Positions 33,700 through 45,399 are shown, counted from the first letter of the stretch. The stretch: 64,000 nucleotides of DNA from Vandiemenella viatica (GCA_031002005.1 CM061914.1:17036148-17100147); one strand, 5' to 3'. Notes: generated by a model not told the origin, from the letters alone. Made by a program: numbers and translations.

Positions 33700-34495
33700 C
33701 GTTGGTAAGGAAAACATGTTTCCTTTTGCTTCATGGCATACTGTGACATTTATTATCTGACTGATTTAATTAACTTTATATTAGGTTGAAAGTGTGCTTG
33801 AAGTAAATAATAAAGCGGCTCATTTTAAAAGGTATTTTCTTCGTCAAAACTGACTTCTATCACAAGGTTTTTGTTTTTTTTTATTTTTTTTATTTTCCAA
33901 AGAGTGCTGCGACATAAAATCATTCGACTGCAACCTGCGCTAGTCCACTCTAGTGTGTCGGTTGGTGGGGATTGTCCCTGCGCTAATACAAGGATTATGT
34001 CGCACAGTCGGACATCGGCTGTGACGGACGCCGCAATAGTGAATGACGAGGCACGTCGTCTGAGCCTAGCCCTCTAATCAGGAGCGCCGAGCACCTGCCG
34101 TGACGTCACCAATGGACAATGATAAAGCAACGCGGACACCTGCCACTCAAGGATCACTGGCTCAAACTACAGGGCGACAATATGGATTCTAGTTTCCATA
34201 ATTTCTCGAAGTTGGCGCTGTATTGGTAAAATAATAATAATAATAAAAATCAGCAAGTTATTTCATTACTTTTCATTCAAATGATTTTTTTAAGGACATT
34301 TTTATGAAACTGACATGCACATAGTTGGTGCCAATTTTTTCATAAACTGGTTGTCATTAATGAGTGAAGTTGGAAGCCTAATGACGGTGTCATAAACGGT
34401 TGTAAACATCAAATGGAAGATTCATCAACTGTATCAAATCTGAAAACTCGAAGAGTAGTACGATCACAGACGTCAACACTAACTTAAGAACCAGG
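33700..34495. other. unassigned intergenic sequence
   Basis: No supported gene. Contains TGACGTCA at 34101-34108 and a short AAT repeat near 34227-34246. Confidence 0.35.
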
Positions 34496-34498
34496 AGA

Positions 34499-34989
34499 TT
34501 CTATCATTACCGTGGCGCCACAATCTGATGATTGATTCTTATCTCAAAATTGACGTAATTAGGCTGAAATATGGCCTGGACGAGAAGAAAAATTTCGGTA
34601 TAGCCAAATTTGATGATGAATTCGTATGTAACTCGACGAGACAAATGGAAAATAAAGAATAAATTTTTTTATATCTCGCTTAGTTCTCGAGATATTATAA
34701 CTCAAAAGTGAGGAGGTTAGGGTGAGATCCGGCCTGGACCAGAAATTTTTTTTTCACCAAAACCATCATATCTACATGGTGGAAATGCACTATAGGTGTT
34801 TTATTTTCTTCCTGGAGTAGAAGAAAAAACACCAAAAGCAGAAGGAACTATACCTATGACTGATTTTTAACATGCTATATCTCGAAAACTGAGCAAAATA
34901 TCAAAAAAATTTATTCTTTATTTTAGATTTTTTTCGTAGAGTTCTACAAGAATTCATCATCAGATTTTGGCGCCACGGTAATGATAGAA
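34499..34989. mobile_element. fold-back / long-TIR non-autonomous element
   Basis: The outermost ~35 bp are near-identical inverted repeats (left ttctatcattaccgtggcgc, right its complement ending at 34989). The pairing continues inward through gatgatgaattc, aaataaagaataaattttt and a ctcgagatat/atatctcga block, so each arm is over 100 bp, with an extra insert in the left arm. It would fold into a long hairpin. No coding content; target duplication not evident. Confidence 0.7.
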
Positions 34990-35041
34990 CTGTCAAGAAC
35001 CATATTACTAAATGCTACTGGATCGTGGAAAGTCATTCTAC

Positions 35042-35366
35042 CTGTACAATCTTTAAGCCATCTTCGAGCATTGTTTGTGCCAAAATCAAATGATGTGTGT
35101 AGAAACACATCTGTGGGATAATTAATTGGTATGTTTAACCAGTAAAACAACGGAGTGGAATGGAGGATCAGGGAGTTTAATAGTATACTTACCTGAAGCG
35201 TCTGCTCTTGCAGAATTGCAAGCATGTTTACCTTCGACGAATGGAGAAAGTACTGCCAAAGTAATCGAATTTTTCGTTCCTTTGTTTCTTTACATTGCAC
35301 ATATGAAAGCGCTAATTTGTCCCTGAGATTAAGATTCGTGTGACTTAGTTTAAAGCCATGGCACAA
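35042..35366 (-). other. candidate two-exon coding fragment with consensus splice sites (unidentified)
   Basis: On the minus strand an open frame (35366-35193, 58 codons) ends exactly at a strong donor, CAG followed by GTAAGT. An 82-bp intron (35192-35111) ends in a pyrimidine-rich tatcccacag acceptor. The next 69 bases (35110-35042) are open in the same phase and end at CAG followed by GTAGAA. Both segments are phase 0. The predicted peptide has an LWQYF...VNMLAILQEQTLQ region and an LILAQTMLEDGLKIVQ region; I do not recognise the protein. The upstream exon boundary is unknown. It could be a host exon pair, a pseudogene, or part of a transposon with introns. Confidence 0.3.
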
Positions 35367-35659
35367 CTGTCTAAATATTATTTTACCAACTGGATTAGAT
35401 GAAGTGTTTTATTATGAATATTGTTATTATCATTCTAATTGAAAAGGTGATATTAATGTCTTTCGAATATTAAATCTATGATATTTCCCTTACGGCGCCC
35501 AACTCCTGTACTCAATTCCAGATACGTCATAAAGTATATTATTTCATGTGGGTCAATTTAGTCCTAACGAAAAATGTTTATATTGCACTTATTTCCCACA
35601 TAAATGATAACAATAACGGTAAAATATAGATTCAAACTTAATATTAGAAATAAGTGTAT

Positions 35660-36190
35660 TATTTTATTGGGAAGCAAAGTTACGACTAGTATAGGAATCA
35701 AGAACGATGTTAGAAGCAGAATACCACTTTCTAATAAGCCTTCTATAAAAAGAGAAATCTTTTGGTTTCAGATATTGATTTAGGACTGTGAAAGAACTTT
35801 CTAAACGAGTATGTGTGGAGCACAGCGCTGTAAGGCAGCGAAGCAAGGACTTAAAGAAAACCAGAAAGAAGGAAATGTGTTGCTATGGTAGGATGCTGAA
35901 AATTAAGTGGCAGATAAAGTACGAAATGAATGTATTTTGAAAATTATGGACGAGCAAAGAACGAATCTCACAAAAAATTAAAAACAGTATGCTTTGTCAC
36001 ATTTTAAGGTTGGTTAATTTATTAGTGGAGGAAATAGTAGGAGATAGGAACTGTAGAGCAAGACTGAGATTAGAATATATGAAGCAGATTGAAGACGTAG
36101 GTTTTAAGACGAAGAGGTTAGCGCAAGATAGGAAGAGACGGAGAAACAGTCTACGTGTTTTTGCGCCTCGCCTTTTTTATAACACAACTT
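35660..36190 (+). pseudogene. RTE-like LINE, ORF2 C-terminal relic
   Basis: Reading across frames gives LGSKVTTSIGIKNDVRSRI, then YVW-like and LKENQKE, EMCCYGRMLKI, and in 35989-36231 LCHILRLVNLLVEEIVGDRN, RARLRLEYMKQIEDVG and KRLAQDRKRR. This order is characteristic of the C-terminal region of RTE/BovB-type LINE ORF2. At least three frameshifts and several stops are present. Confidence 0.65.
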
Positions 36191-36905
36191 CCGCACTAGA
36201 ACACACAGGGCCGCATTTAAGCATAGTGTAACAGCCCTCAAACCCAAAATTAAATGGAATTGTATTTTAGGAATCATTTGTAGTAAGCTAGAGTTTGGTT
36301 GAATATGATCTGGTAGGTTTGTTTTGCAATTTCCTGTAAATCAAGGTATAAGACTTTGTTTTATGAAAAGAAATTATTTAAAGACCATTTAATTTGTTTA
36401 AGAACAGAATTGTGCAAGAGAATTGCTTAAATGTCCGTAATTTCAAGTATTAAAGCAAGTTACGATGTCTAAAGGACAATTTCCTACAGTTTAAAATGAT
36501 TTCTGAGAATAATTTTGTGTTTATCTTTAATTTCCATTTCTGACCATTTTGCATTGATTGTAAATGATTTTGTATTAATTCTGATTGTTTTTAATATGTT
36601 TAAATTGTTTAAGAATTGTTAATGTTCGAGAATTATCTGTCGGAATCTTTTGAAGTGTTCTAGAAATTTCGATGTATCTTATATAAAGCAAACATCCCAG
36701 AGAGAGAAACAGTTTTTCGGCAAAGTTTATACAGACTCAATATACGACGGCGAAGGACTGTATTGTCTTTGGAAGGAGTGTTGTATGGATTATTTGTATG
36801 TATGTAACCAGTATCTTTGACGTCGTGTTTTCTTTGAGAATAAAAACAAGTTTAAAGTGAACTTTATGTTTGGCTGATTATTTATCATATTAATTAAACC
36901 ACCAA

Positions 36906-38583
36906 CACACAGGGGTATTTGACACAAAAAGCCGATCAAAAGTAAAAAAAAAAAAAATTTAAGCAAATTCCAAGAACCCGTATCTACTTGACTCGAGGCA
37001 AATGTCTATAGAATAACAATCAGCTATGTTTTTTAGATAAGCTCCATTCCCCACCCCGTGAACAGTCATCTTCTGAGCACATTGCAAGACGCGCGCACGT
37101 ACTGTTACCAAGCAAATACAAGAAAATTGTAAGTTGTACCAATTTAATTGGTGAGTGATGTTAAGTAAGTAATGGTGATTTTAATCATGGATATTGTTCA
37201 GCCAGGTACATAGAATTGAAATAATAGTAACATACATCCAAAGGTATCGCGCAACTTTATTTCTGTACATTTTTGTAAACTGACTCTTTTTGTACTGATT
37301 TTTTTTATTACGAAAAGTATTAAAGAGAGATTTGGACCTTTCCCGAGTCTGATTTCTTGTATGGTATTAGTTTATTGTACTATCTTGGTGTTTCATTGAA
37401 AAGTAGGTGCCAAAAAGTGCCAAACGTCTATTTATTCGAAAAAATTCTAGATTATTTACAATGAAACAAACTTACTTTTTTCCGACACATTAATTCATCT
37501 AAGGTTTTCTTTGTTATGGGCTCTTCTGGTGTCATGTGCATGACCCGAAAAGTTATTTATGATATGAGTAAACACTAGGAAGGAAATGATTTCCTGCAAT
37601 AGTTGGAATTAGTCGAGGAAAATATTTTAAATCAACCGACATTCACGGTCGAACAAACGCAACAGTTCGAACAAAAGTTTTCAAGGCTTAAATTGGAAAT
37701 TAAAAGAATATGGCAGCCTGCTAAGAGAACTGAGAGTGTATTTTTAAAATAATGCCATGATTGGTTCAAAAGATGTATCGAAATCCCCATAAAATCCAAT
37801 CCGACCAATGTGGGTCGGTCTAGAAAATCTTTCGATGATTTGACCGATTTTAGCAAATGATGTCCACAGAGATAAGAGGTATTAACAAAACATTGATTGA
37901 CAGGTTTTATACTATTATGTGAATGATATATAGTGGGCACAACACAAATATAAAAAAAAAATTATTCCCACTGCCACGAAAAATTTAAGATGTACTATAC
38001 ATTGAACTGTACTAGTGGCATCCAATGTCACCTATACAAGAAGTATTTATTGAGGGCCCACTTATAATAGAGTATGCACTTTTGCCTATAAGCACTTTGT
38101 CAGAAGCAGCAGCAGAAGCTAGAAACAAATATTTTCGACGATTTAGGGAGAGACACTCCAAAAACTTAGTTGGGTTTAACGTAACACAGATGTCTTTAAT
38201 AGGCTTTCATTAACTTTGAGCTTCATCAGGCCCAAAACTCCCAAAACATCTAAATCATTCAATCCAGAAACTATTAAAATATTGCTTTAATCGGACCCGA
38301 GTACTCAACAAGAGAACGAGCCATAAGGAGAAGGTTCCGACGACGAAGGATGGGACGGTTCGTCAGAATGATATTTTAGTGTAGCCTACATGTATGATTA
38401 TTGTTTAGGTATTTTGTAAATATTCGCTTAATATGTTATAAAGAGTATGAACACCGTACGTGTTCTTTATTATTACTCCTACTTCACAGTTATAAGTTCT
38501 AAAACACAAAAGAAGCGAAACAAAAATCCAAATTACGTAGAAATAATTTTGATCGACTTTTTGTGTCAAATACCCTTGTGTGG
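36906..38583 (+). mobile_element. TIR DNA transposon of an uncharacterised arthropod family, internally deleted
   Basis: Ends are 36-bp inverted repeats with two mismatches: cacacaggggtatttgacac from 36906 and its complement ending near 38583, both followed inward by an aaaaag-yCGATCAAAA block. The plus-strand interior carries two separated coding relics (37600-37870 and 38025-38370) that look like the N- and C-terminal parts of one protein. No target duplication is evident, so the superfamily is open. Confidence 0.75.
37600..38370 (+). pseudogene. relic ORF of an uncharacterised arthropod TE-associated protein
   Basis: The first block reads TFTVEQTQQFEQKFSRLKLE, then GRSRKSFDDLTDFSK with stops. 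The second block reads IEYALLPISTLSEAAAEARN, KYFRRFRERHSKNL and, after a frameshift, SFIRPKTPKTSKSFNPETIK. Both the GR-KSF-D-S and LP...LSEAA-EARNK styles occur, to my knowledge, in unnamed repetitive arthropod proteins; no catalytic motif has been recognised by me. The middle of the protein is missing here. Function is inferred only from its position between TIRs. Confidence 0.5.
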
Positions 38584-38599
38584 GCTGTAGCCTAGGGGC

Positions 38600-39970
38600 C
38601 CGCACCACAACCCTGTACCAGTAGTAGAGATAAAAACAAAACTACATCGGTGATAATGATTGCATTTCCTGTATAAAGGCCTACGTTGCGTGTTTTCCCT
38701 TCAAAAATGATATTACTTTGTAATAAGATTTCAAATGAGTTTGCTGATCGAAGGAATCTAAGTAAATAACGTATCTTTTCTCCCTGCTCTTTTGTCTTTT
38801 ATAGGTCTGAAGCCTGTTGCTTCAACGAGAGCTAGAATTCGTTCTACTTCAACCGAAGACAGAGCTCGTTCTACTCGGCGACGGGAGCTCTACAGTAATT
38901 TTGATATGTTTCTTCAATAGGCTATTTGACTATTTTTTGAAAATGGTGTTAAATAGTTTGTTGATAAATGTTATTCAACGGGTACTATTTATTTTTGGAA
39001 GAAAGTGCTTATTTTACGTAAAATTTAGAGTATTTGAAAGCCCGACAAAACGCTCCTTTGCTGCCTGGCGCGGACCAACGACACTCGTGACGTCACGTGC
39101 CAGCAGGCGCTCACTCTAGATAAGTAACGTCTGGTTTGTTTCTCTGAAGTCGTGTACAAATTGTTGGAAATATGGTTTATAAATAGTGTGTACTATACCA
39201 ATATACAACCACAACAATAAAAACTACCCCAAAAAACGTAAGTGTTGCTACAATAGCTGAAATACGAAAAAAGTCACTGCAACTGGCTCGTAGAAGGTAC
39301 TGCGACTAAATCACTTATCATTTTCTGTGAATTTCAGTAAGTTAAATGTAGTACGTTGTTTAAGGTGAGTATCAGTAAGATTGGGGTCCTTAGGTTCGAT
39401 CCTCGGTTCGGAATATGTTTTATTTGTTTTTTGTGGGCGTTTTCTTTTGATACAATTTGTTGTTGTTGCATCGTAGATTCCTATTTTCTAAAATCCAAAA
39501 CATTGTTTTTTCCGAACGTTACACAAATTTGTGGATAGTAAGCGTATTATAAACATTTAAAACATAACATAAAAAGACTTCAAAAGTGGAACTGGATGTT
39601 ACTTGCACACCGATAAAGTTTTGTTTTTATTTATTGTGCTGAAAAATTATTTTCACATTAAAAGTAAATACTGCCTAAATAGACGCATTTATGTCAGAAC
39701 TGCAACATGCAGTTGCATCGTTACGTAAAAATGTCAACAATGGAGATTCAAAGTGTTCCGGAACTGTTTCTAGATTAAATTCCGTTAGCACTCTTTAACC
39801 ACACAGCTCGTCGTACGCCATGGCATCGTTACTTATCTTCTTGTTAACAGCGAACACTTAAACATCACGGCTTCTACGTGCGATGAAGTGAACAATAAAT
39901 TCTGTTTCGTTGGCAGAAAAAAAAAAATTATCCAGCTAAGAAAAATGGCCCACAACATCAAATTCTTTAA
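38600..39970. other. unassigned sequence with a possible dispersed GC-rich repeat
   Basis: 39040-39120 contains aaaacgctcctttg and TGACGTCA (39088-39095); a similar pairing occurs at 41790-41830. A B-box-like ggttcgatcctcgg lies at ~39390 without a convincing tRNA fold. No supported gene. Confidence 0.35.
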
Positions 39971-39974
39971 CGGT

Positions 39975-41440
39975 TGTGCTTGGATACTTGCTGCTTACCA
40001 CAGGACTGGAAAAGTGCAATAGTAGTACCTGTACATAAAGGAGGGGTGAGAAATATAGTTGAGAATTACAGGCCAATCAGTTTGATATCAGTGGTAGGTA
40101 AATTAACGGAAATATTGATATGCAACCACATCAGAAATATATGTGAGGAACGTAAGTGGTTTTCAAGCAGGCAACATAGGTTCAGGCAAGGATATTCATG
40201 CGAATCTCAGTTGGTGGGATATATGCAAGATATTTCAGATGAAATGGACAAGGGAGGCCAAATTGATAGTGTAGCACTAGATCTGTCAGAGGCGTTTAAC
40301 AGAGTAAGCCATAAAATGGTAGTAAATAAGGTAAAAACCATTGGAGTAGATGAGAAAGTGATTTGCTGGGTAGAAGAATTTTTAAAAGATAGAAAACAGA
40401 AAGTTAGGGTAGGAAATGTAGTATCAAAATAAGTGGAAGTAAAAATGGGTGTGCCACAGGGTAGCGTATTGGGACCATTGCTATTCATTATTCTAATGAA
40501 TAATTGTGTTGATTGTTTACTATCTTAAATTAGATTGTTTGCAGATGACATAATGCTGTATAAAAGAATCAAAACGATAGAGAAACGTAAACAGTTGCAG
40601 GGTGATCTGGACAGGATATCTAATTGGGTTGGTAAACATGGAATGAAGATAAATGCAAAGAAGAGTCAGCTTATTAGATAAGCAAATAAAAAACAAAAGG
40701 TTAATTATGAATATAAGGTGGGGAAAGAATTGCTTTCTGAAGACTTGAAATGTAAATATCTTGGAATTACTTTTGATAACAAACTTAACTGGGCAGGACA
40801 CATAGGACAGGTGGTAGGAAAAGGTTTCAAAGTTCTGCACTTGTTGGAGAGAGTGATGAGGGGATGTACGAGAGAAGTAAAGGAATTGGGTTACAAAACT
40901 TTGGTCAGGCCATTGCTCGAATATGATAGTGTAGTATGGGACCCTCATTTTACGTATCAAATACAGGAGTTGGAGAGGGTGCAAAAAAGGGCTGCTAGAT
41001 TTGTTTCTGGAAATTATCGCAGAATGCAATCAGTGACGGATATGATAAAGGAGCTGGAATGGGATTCATTGCAAGACAGGAGGAGGATGAGGAGGGTCAT
41101 CGGAGTATATAGGGCATATACTGGCGATGAGGCATGGAAAGATATTGCAATAGGTATGAAAAGTAGTGCATGGAAGGGAAAAGATGACCATGACCACAAG
41201 CTTGCACTCGATTTCAGGCACAAGGGTGTGGGAAGATTCTCTTTCTTAGGTAAGGGTGTCAGGGATTGGAATGAGTTACCAAGAGAAATTATGAATAATT
41301 TACCTAAAACTTTGAAAGAATTTAAAGATAAAATTTGTAGAGGGAAAATTTAGGTGGGTGCAGAATAGGCGGAAGATAGGTGTGTAGGGAAATTGCCACC
41401 GGAGCCTGTGCTCCATTCCAATTAAATTTAATTAAAATTA
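39975..41440 (+). pseudogene. CR1/L2-like LINE copy 2, ORF2 with three stops
   Basis: Close copy of the 3' half of 5317-7981 in plus orientation, 5'-truncated in the RT fingers. NYRPISL, LDLSEAFNRV (K to E and D to N changes in the A block), GVPQGSVLGPL and FADDIMLY are readable. In-frame stops replace Glu codons near 40430 and 40526 and a Tyr codon near 40679. From 40718 the frame is open to the normal C-terminus at 41353. The 3' UTR and TTTAA-type tail are present. The divergence confirms this copy is older than copy 1. Confidence 0.9.
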
Positions 41441-41454
41441 AATTATACTAAACT

Positions 41455-42165
41455 ATAGCTTGCATTTTTCTCGTAAATATCTCTTAAACAAGTAACTTAA
41501 CTTAAAATTTAGTGATTCTTGTGTGCCATTTCTGTTAGTCTCTAACTTTCAATTTAAATATAAATGATCTTCAGATTGAACTTATTACATTTTTAAGCTC
41601 CGCAGAATAAAAGTCAGGGTTGTTTCTATAGTTAGCCCTACAAATAAGGCGTCTGTTTTCGTTATTTTTCCGCTGTAGGCTTCTACAAATTGTTCTCCAT
41701 TTTGTATTCAAAACGAAATCTGATTAATAACATGAAATAACCAGCAACAAACCATAGAAATAGTTGAAAACTTATATAATAGGAAACGCTCCTTTTGTAA
41801 CCGCAGCATTTGCAGGCACGTGACGTCACTAAAGCGGCCACCAATCCTGTAGCGTTTTCTGTCGTGTGACCAGAGGTAAGAAAAATCTCACTTTTATTTC
41901 GTTTTTCTAATTAAAAATAGTCCACCTATCTTTCCAAATTTAACAAAACTAGCTTTCTTAAAAATTAATCTACCCGAATGAGTACAATTTTTGTAATATA
42001 TTTTCAATACTGTGAAATAGCCTATTTATTAAACAGTAGCCTCTCTGTACGAGCGCCAAACATTTTCGTCTTGTCTTCATTAAGGCGACTAAATGCGGAA
42101 AAATGGCAATAATACTCCATAAACATGTAAATATGCTCCGTGACTCTTGTATGCGAAAGAAATAA
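41455..42165. other. unassigned intergenic sequence
   Basis: No supported feature; contains TGACGTCA at 41821-41828. Confidence 0.35.
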
Positions 42166-42169
42166 ATCA

Positions 42170-42624
42170 TGTCAAAGTCCCTCCCATGGTGGAACGACGA
42201 TTTGCCTATCCAGCGTCGAGAAATACAGGGACTTGAAAGAGCCCCTCAAGCTGCCGGAAGATGGGGCAGCAATCGTACTCTCCCTGCCGCAACGCCGCTA
42301 CCAGGCTGAACCTTGGGGACTGGTAAACAACCAAGTCTACACATGTCTGCTCCACAGTGAAGACCAATACTAAGGACCATAAAATAACCTGGGTAGAACC
42401 TGTTAACATCATGTTTACACGTCTGGTAATCTAACAGATCATGACGTAAGTACTAATAGGGAAGAACAACGTCATTAACCTCAACAATACTGTCATTGGT
42501 CAAAGTGAATTCGAACTCGTCTGTCATGGAGAAATCCAGAGAATCATTGTGACTTTAAACTTGAGAAAAACGCAGGGGCAGATAACATCGACAATCAGTC
42601 TCTTACAAGGATTTGGAAAACTAC
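42170..42624 (+). pseudogene. R1-like LINE, left part, split by the LTR element
   Basis: Reads KSLPWWNDDLPIQRREIQGL, the inter-domain region of R1-clade ORF2 (PWW-N-L motif), followed after disruptions by GADNIDNQSLTRIWKTTP, the start of the RT fingers. The sequence continues directly at 47029 once one copy of the 4-bp target duplication and the LTR element are ignored. Confidence 0.7.
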
Positions 42625-42628
42625 ACCT

Positions 42629-43131
42629 TGTGACGTATCTGCATAAATGTTATGTATAGCTCTTGGTAAATTTATATGTTTTATTATGATATATTGTAAG
42701 AGGTTTCACGTTCGGAGTAGTTTGTTCAGTATGCATGTGTTTGGAAAGTATCTATCCCAGTGCTTGTAACCGAGTGGCCGGAGGCAGACCGCAAAAAATA
42801 CGGGGGTGTGAAACAGCTGTGACCCTGCCTGCAGCAAGGGTCGGCGGCAGTATTCAGTCTGGAGTGGTAGCCGACAGACCTGATGTGGTCGTGGCAATAT
42901 TGAATGTTTTGTAATCTAACATGTGAAGAATAAATGATCAAAAGAAGACTTGAAATTACTGTGTTGTCGATATCTAAAATTAAGCAGCCTTCAACAAGTA
43001 CTACAAATGAACCTGTATAACTGAATAAAATGTTCTTCAATCGTTCGTGGCCGAATAATTGGATTGGTTTGGCCCAAAAACGTGAGGAACACCAAGGGGA
43101 ACTATAAAATCCAACCAACAAACCCCTTACA
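42629..43131 (+). repeat. 5' LTR
   Basis: 503 bp, TG...CA bounded. Differs from the 3' LTR at about 42647 (a versus g in gcataaatg) and about 42751 (c versus t in gtatctatcc). ORFs on the minus strand inside it (42706-43121) recur in the 3' LTR and are not genes. An aataaa lies at ~43024. Confidence 0.95.
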
Positions 43132-43766
43132 ATATGGCGACCGTGTTCCAGGACTACAAATAGCTACTGAAGGTGCAGTACGCTATTTTATTAACGAACC
43201 AGCAACTACAGGACTTCAAGGCAGATCGGCAAGTAATAAAAAACACTTATTTTTGGGGCACCTTTGCAAGAGTTTTCAACGCGTTCTCCGCAGCAGTGAT
43301 AGTCATTTACAGAACACTTTAAACTGAAAATTAAATAAACAAATTATTGAAGTTCTAAATGTAATACAAATTTTATATAAAAAAAAATTAACCTTGTTTG
43401 AGTAGCTTGTTTCAATCTAAAATTATTCAATAAAGTTTACCATTTCAGAATTAAATGGGATTTCGATGAATAATTGGAAAACAAATTTTTATTTTTTTAT
43501 GTCCTATCATTATGATCAAGTGCAGTTTTTTTTCTCTTATTGTTTGTTTCTGTCTTTTAAATTAAGTTTTACAGCAGAGCAGTTGATTTGGAGAATACGG
43601 TATTGTATTTTTGTCAGTGTATTTGAGTGCATTCATTGCACGATTGTGGCTGCGTTGTGAAATTGTTTACCAGAGTTGAAAATCAATAATGGTGATCTTG
43701 TGTCAATGTTAATCTTACCAGTGTTTCATATCGAAAAATTGTAAATTCTTTGCATAAAAAAAAAAG

Positions 43767-44324
43767 ATGGAGAAACGTGATAGGGAAGACCAAATTAAAG
43801 TTGAAGCTGATGGTAATTCAGATGGGGAGCATTCAAGTGATTTTAATGTGGGGAATAATGGGGCTAATGTTGGCAGTAGTTTTTGTCATATCCCGACTGA
43901 AGACAAAAATAAGGATCATGTTATGCAAGCACCAGTCGAACCTATTAAGATGATGGAATGGGAAAGCAATAAAGACCTAATTTTAACGATCCTGATGCAA
44001 ATGAGAGAGGAATTCACTGAAGAATCTAGAAAAGGACGGGAAGAGATGAAACAAATGAAAGAAGAATCAAGAAAAACGACAGCAGAAGTCAAACAAATTA
44101 AACAAATGATTACGAGCAGTGAACAGATTATTACAGAAAAAGTGAACATGCGAATCGCACTGTTTGAACAGAAAGTAGAAGAGCTGCAACAAGGTTTGCG
44201 AAGGGAAGTAAATGAACTTCGGACAGATGTGGAAGTTAAGATAAACAATGTTTACCAGCACGTTGAAGAGAAGGAAATGTTAGCTAAACAAGAAATGATG
44301 AAGCAAACAGAAAAAATTGATTAA
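43767..44324 (+). CDS. Gag N-terminal part, coiled-coil rich
   Basis: 185 codons from an ATG after an A-run leader. Acidic/polar start, then from ~residue 80 a long run of charged heptad-like sequence (MREEFTEESRKGREEMKQ, EVKQIKQMI, VEELQQGLRREVNELR) predicted as coiled coil for particle assembly. The frame ends at 44322-44324, directly after a run of six A (44311-44316). The next frame (44317-45399) continues the same coiled coil without a gap, so the two are one Gag separated by a +1 shift. Confidence 0.85.
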   Translation: MEKRDREDQIKVEADGNSDGEHSSDFNVGNNGANVGSSFCHIPTEDKNKDHVMQAPVEPIKMMEWESNKDLILTILMQMREEFTEESRKGREEMKQMKEESRKTTAEVKQIKQMITSSEQIITEKVNMRIALFEQKVEELQQGLRREVNELRTDVEVKINNVYQHVEEKEMLAKQEMMKQTEKID

Positions 44325-45399
44325 AAGCATGGAACAAATGGAGAAAAACCAGGAAATGGCCAATAGGAATTTCAGTGTAGCCATGTACGCAAACCATGAA
44401 GAAAGTAAGAAAGGAATTGAAGCAATCGGGCAAAGAGTATCAACGGTGGATGAACGAATAGCTGTTGTGGAGGAAAGTGTATTTACCGTCAATCGTGCAG
44501 TGACTATGGTGGCAGACAAAGTCAAAGACATCGAACAGAAGCGTGTTGCAGCTTTTGGTTGCCCCAGTGTATTTTACAGTCAACATAAACTACCTGAAAT
44601 CAAGTTTGCACCTGGAGGTAGTGTGCATCCAGTGATATTTGTAAAAACTTACAAAAAGGATTTACCAATAGAATGGTCTGATGAGGAAAAAATAAAATAT
44701 GTAAGGTATATGTTGCGTGGAGACGCCTATTCTTGGAGCTGTGATGTCGCTGAAGTATGTGGTGATTTTGAAGAATTTCTGGGAATATTTTTGGAGAAGT
44801 ATTGGTCGCAGAGAAAGCAACGTAAAGTGAAAAGCGATTTCCGAAATGGAAGAAACTATGGTAGGCGTGACGAGAATGTCAGAGAGTATTGCGAAATTAT
44901 GATAAAAGAACTGGAGTATTTGCAAGACGGGGTCAGTACTGATGAAAAAATAGAGGTATTAATACAGAAGCTACCAAGGTCGATGCAAGACAGACTGATA
45001 GTTAACCAATGGGATCGCATCGAAGATTTTTTGGATGCGGTGGAAAGACTTGACAAATGGAGTATGTCATCAGAACGGTACTTGACGGATAAAGAAAAAT
45101 TTGGTAATAGAAATGGAAGGGAAAACAATGACGGGAATTACAGGCGAGTGGATTTTTCAGCTCCGAGAGAAAATCTGGGATACGCAAGTGAACGAAGGGA
45201 TGAATGTCCACCTAGAAGTCGAGACGCCGTACGTTTTAATAATAAAAATCAAGTGGAAAATAGAAATGGAAGAGTGTTTGAAATGAGGGTTAGCGGCCCT
45301 GAGATGCATAATTCTAATAATGTTCCATTTAGAAGGCATGAAGAGGAAGTAAGAAGGGGAGAAGAAAGAATATTGGAAAACTCAGCACCGCGACTGTAA
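44317..45399 (+). CDS. Gag C-terminal part (capsid-like core)
   Basis: Open frame of 360 codons; the first codon counted is TTG and not a real start. Coiled coil continues to ~residue 75. Then a Ty3/gypsy Gag core: KLPEIKFAPGGSVHPVIFV, a YVRYMLRGDAYSW block, FLEKYWSQRKQRKVK, VREYCEIMIKELEYL and LIQKLPRSMQDRLIV. The tail is Arg/Asn-rich (NGRENN, RRDECPPRSRD) with no CCHC zinc knuckle visible. Reached from the upstream frame by a +1 shift at the A6 run. Confidence 0.85.
   Translation: MIKSMEQMEKNQEMANRNFSVAMYANHEESKKGIEAIGQRVSTVDERIAVVEESVFTVNRAVTMVADKVKDIEQKRVAAFGCPSVFYSQHKLPEIKFAPGGSVHPVIFVKTYKKDLPIEWSDEEKIKYVRYMLRGDAYSWSCDVAEVCGDFEEFLGIFLEKYWSQRKQRKVKSDFRNGRNYGRRDENVREYCEIMIKELEYLQDGVSTDEKIEVLIQKLPRSMQDRLIVNQWDRIEDFLDAVERLDKWSMSSERYLTDKEKFGNRNGRENNDGNYRRVDFSAPRENLGYASERRDECPPRSRDAVRFNNKNQVENRNGRVFEMRVSGPEMHNSNNVPFRRHEEEVRRGEERILENSAPRL

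Noticed and set aside
42706..43121. Minus-strand open frames of 63 and 131 codons, present twice (also 46599-47014)
   Set aside because: They lie wholly in the LTRs and recur only because the LTRs are duplicated.
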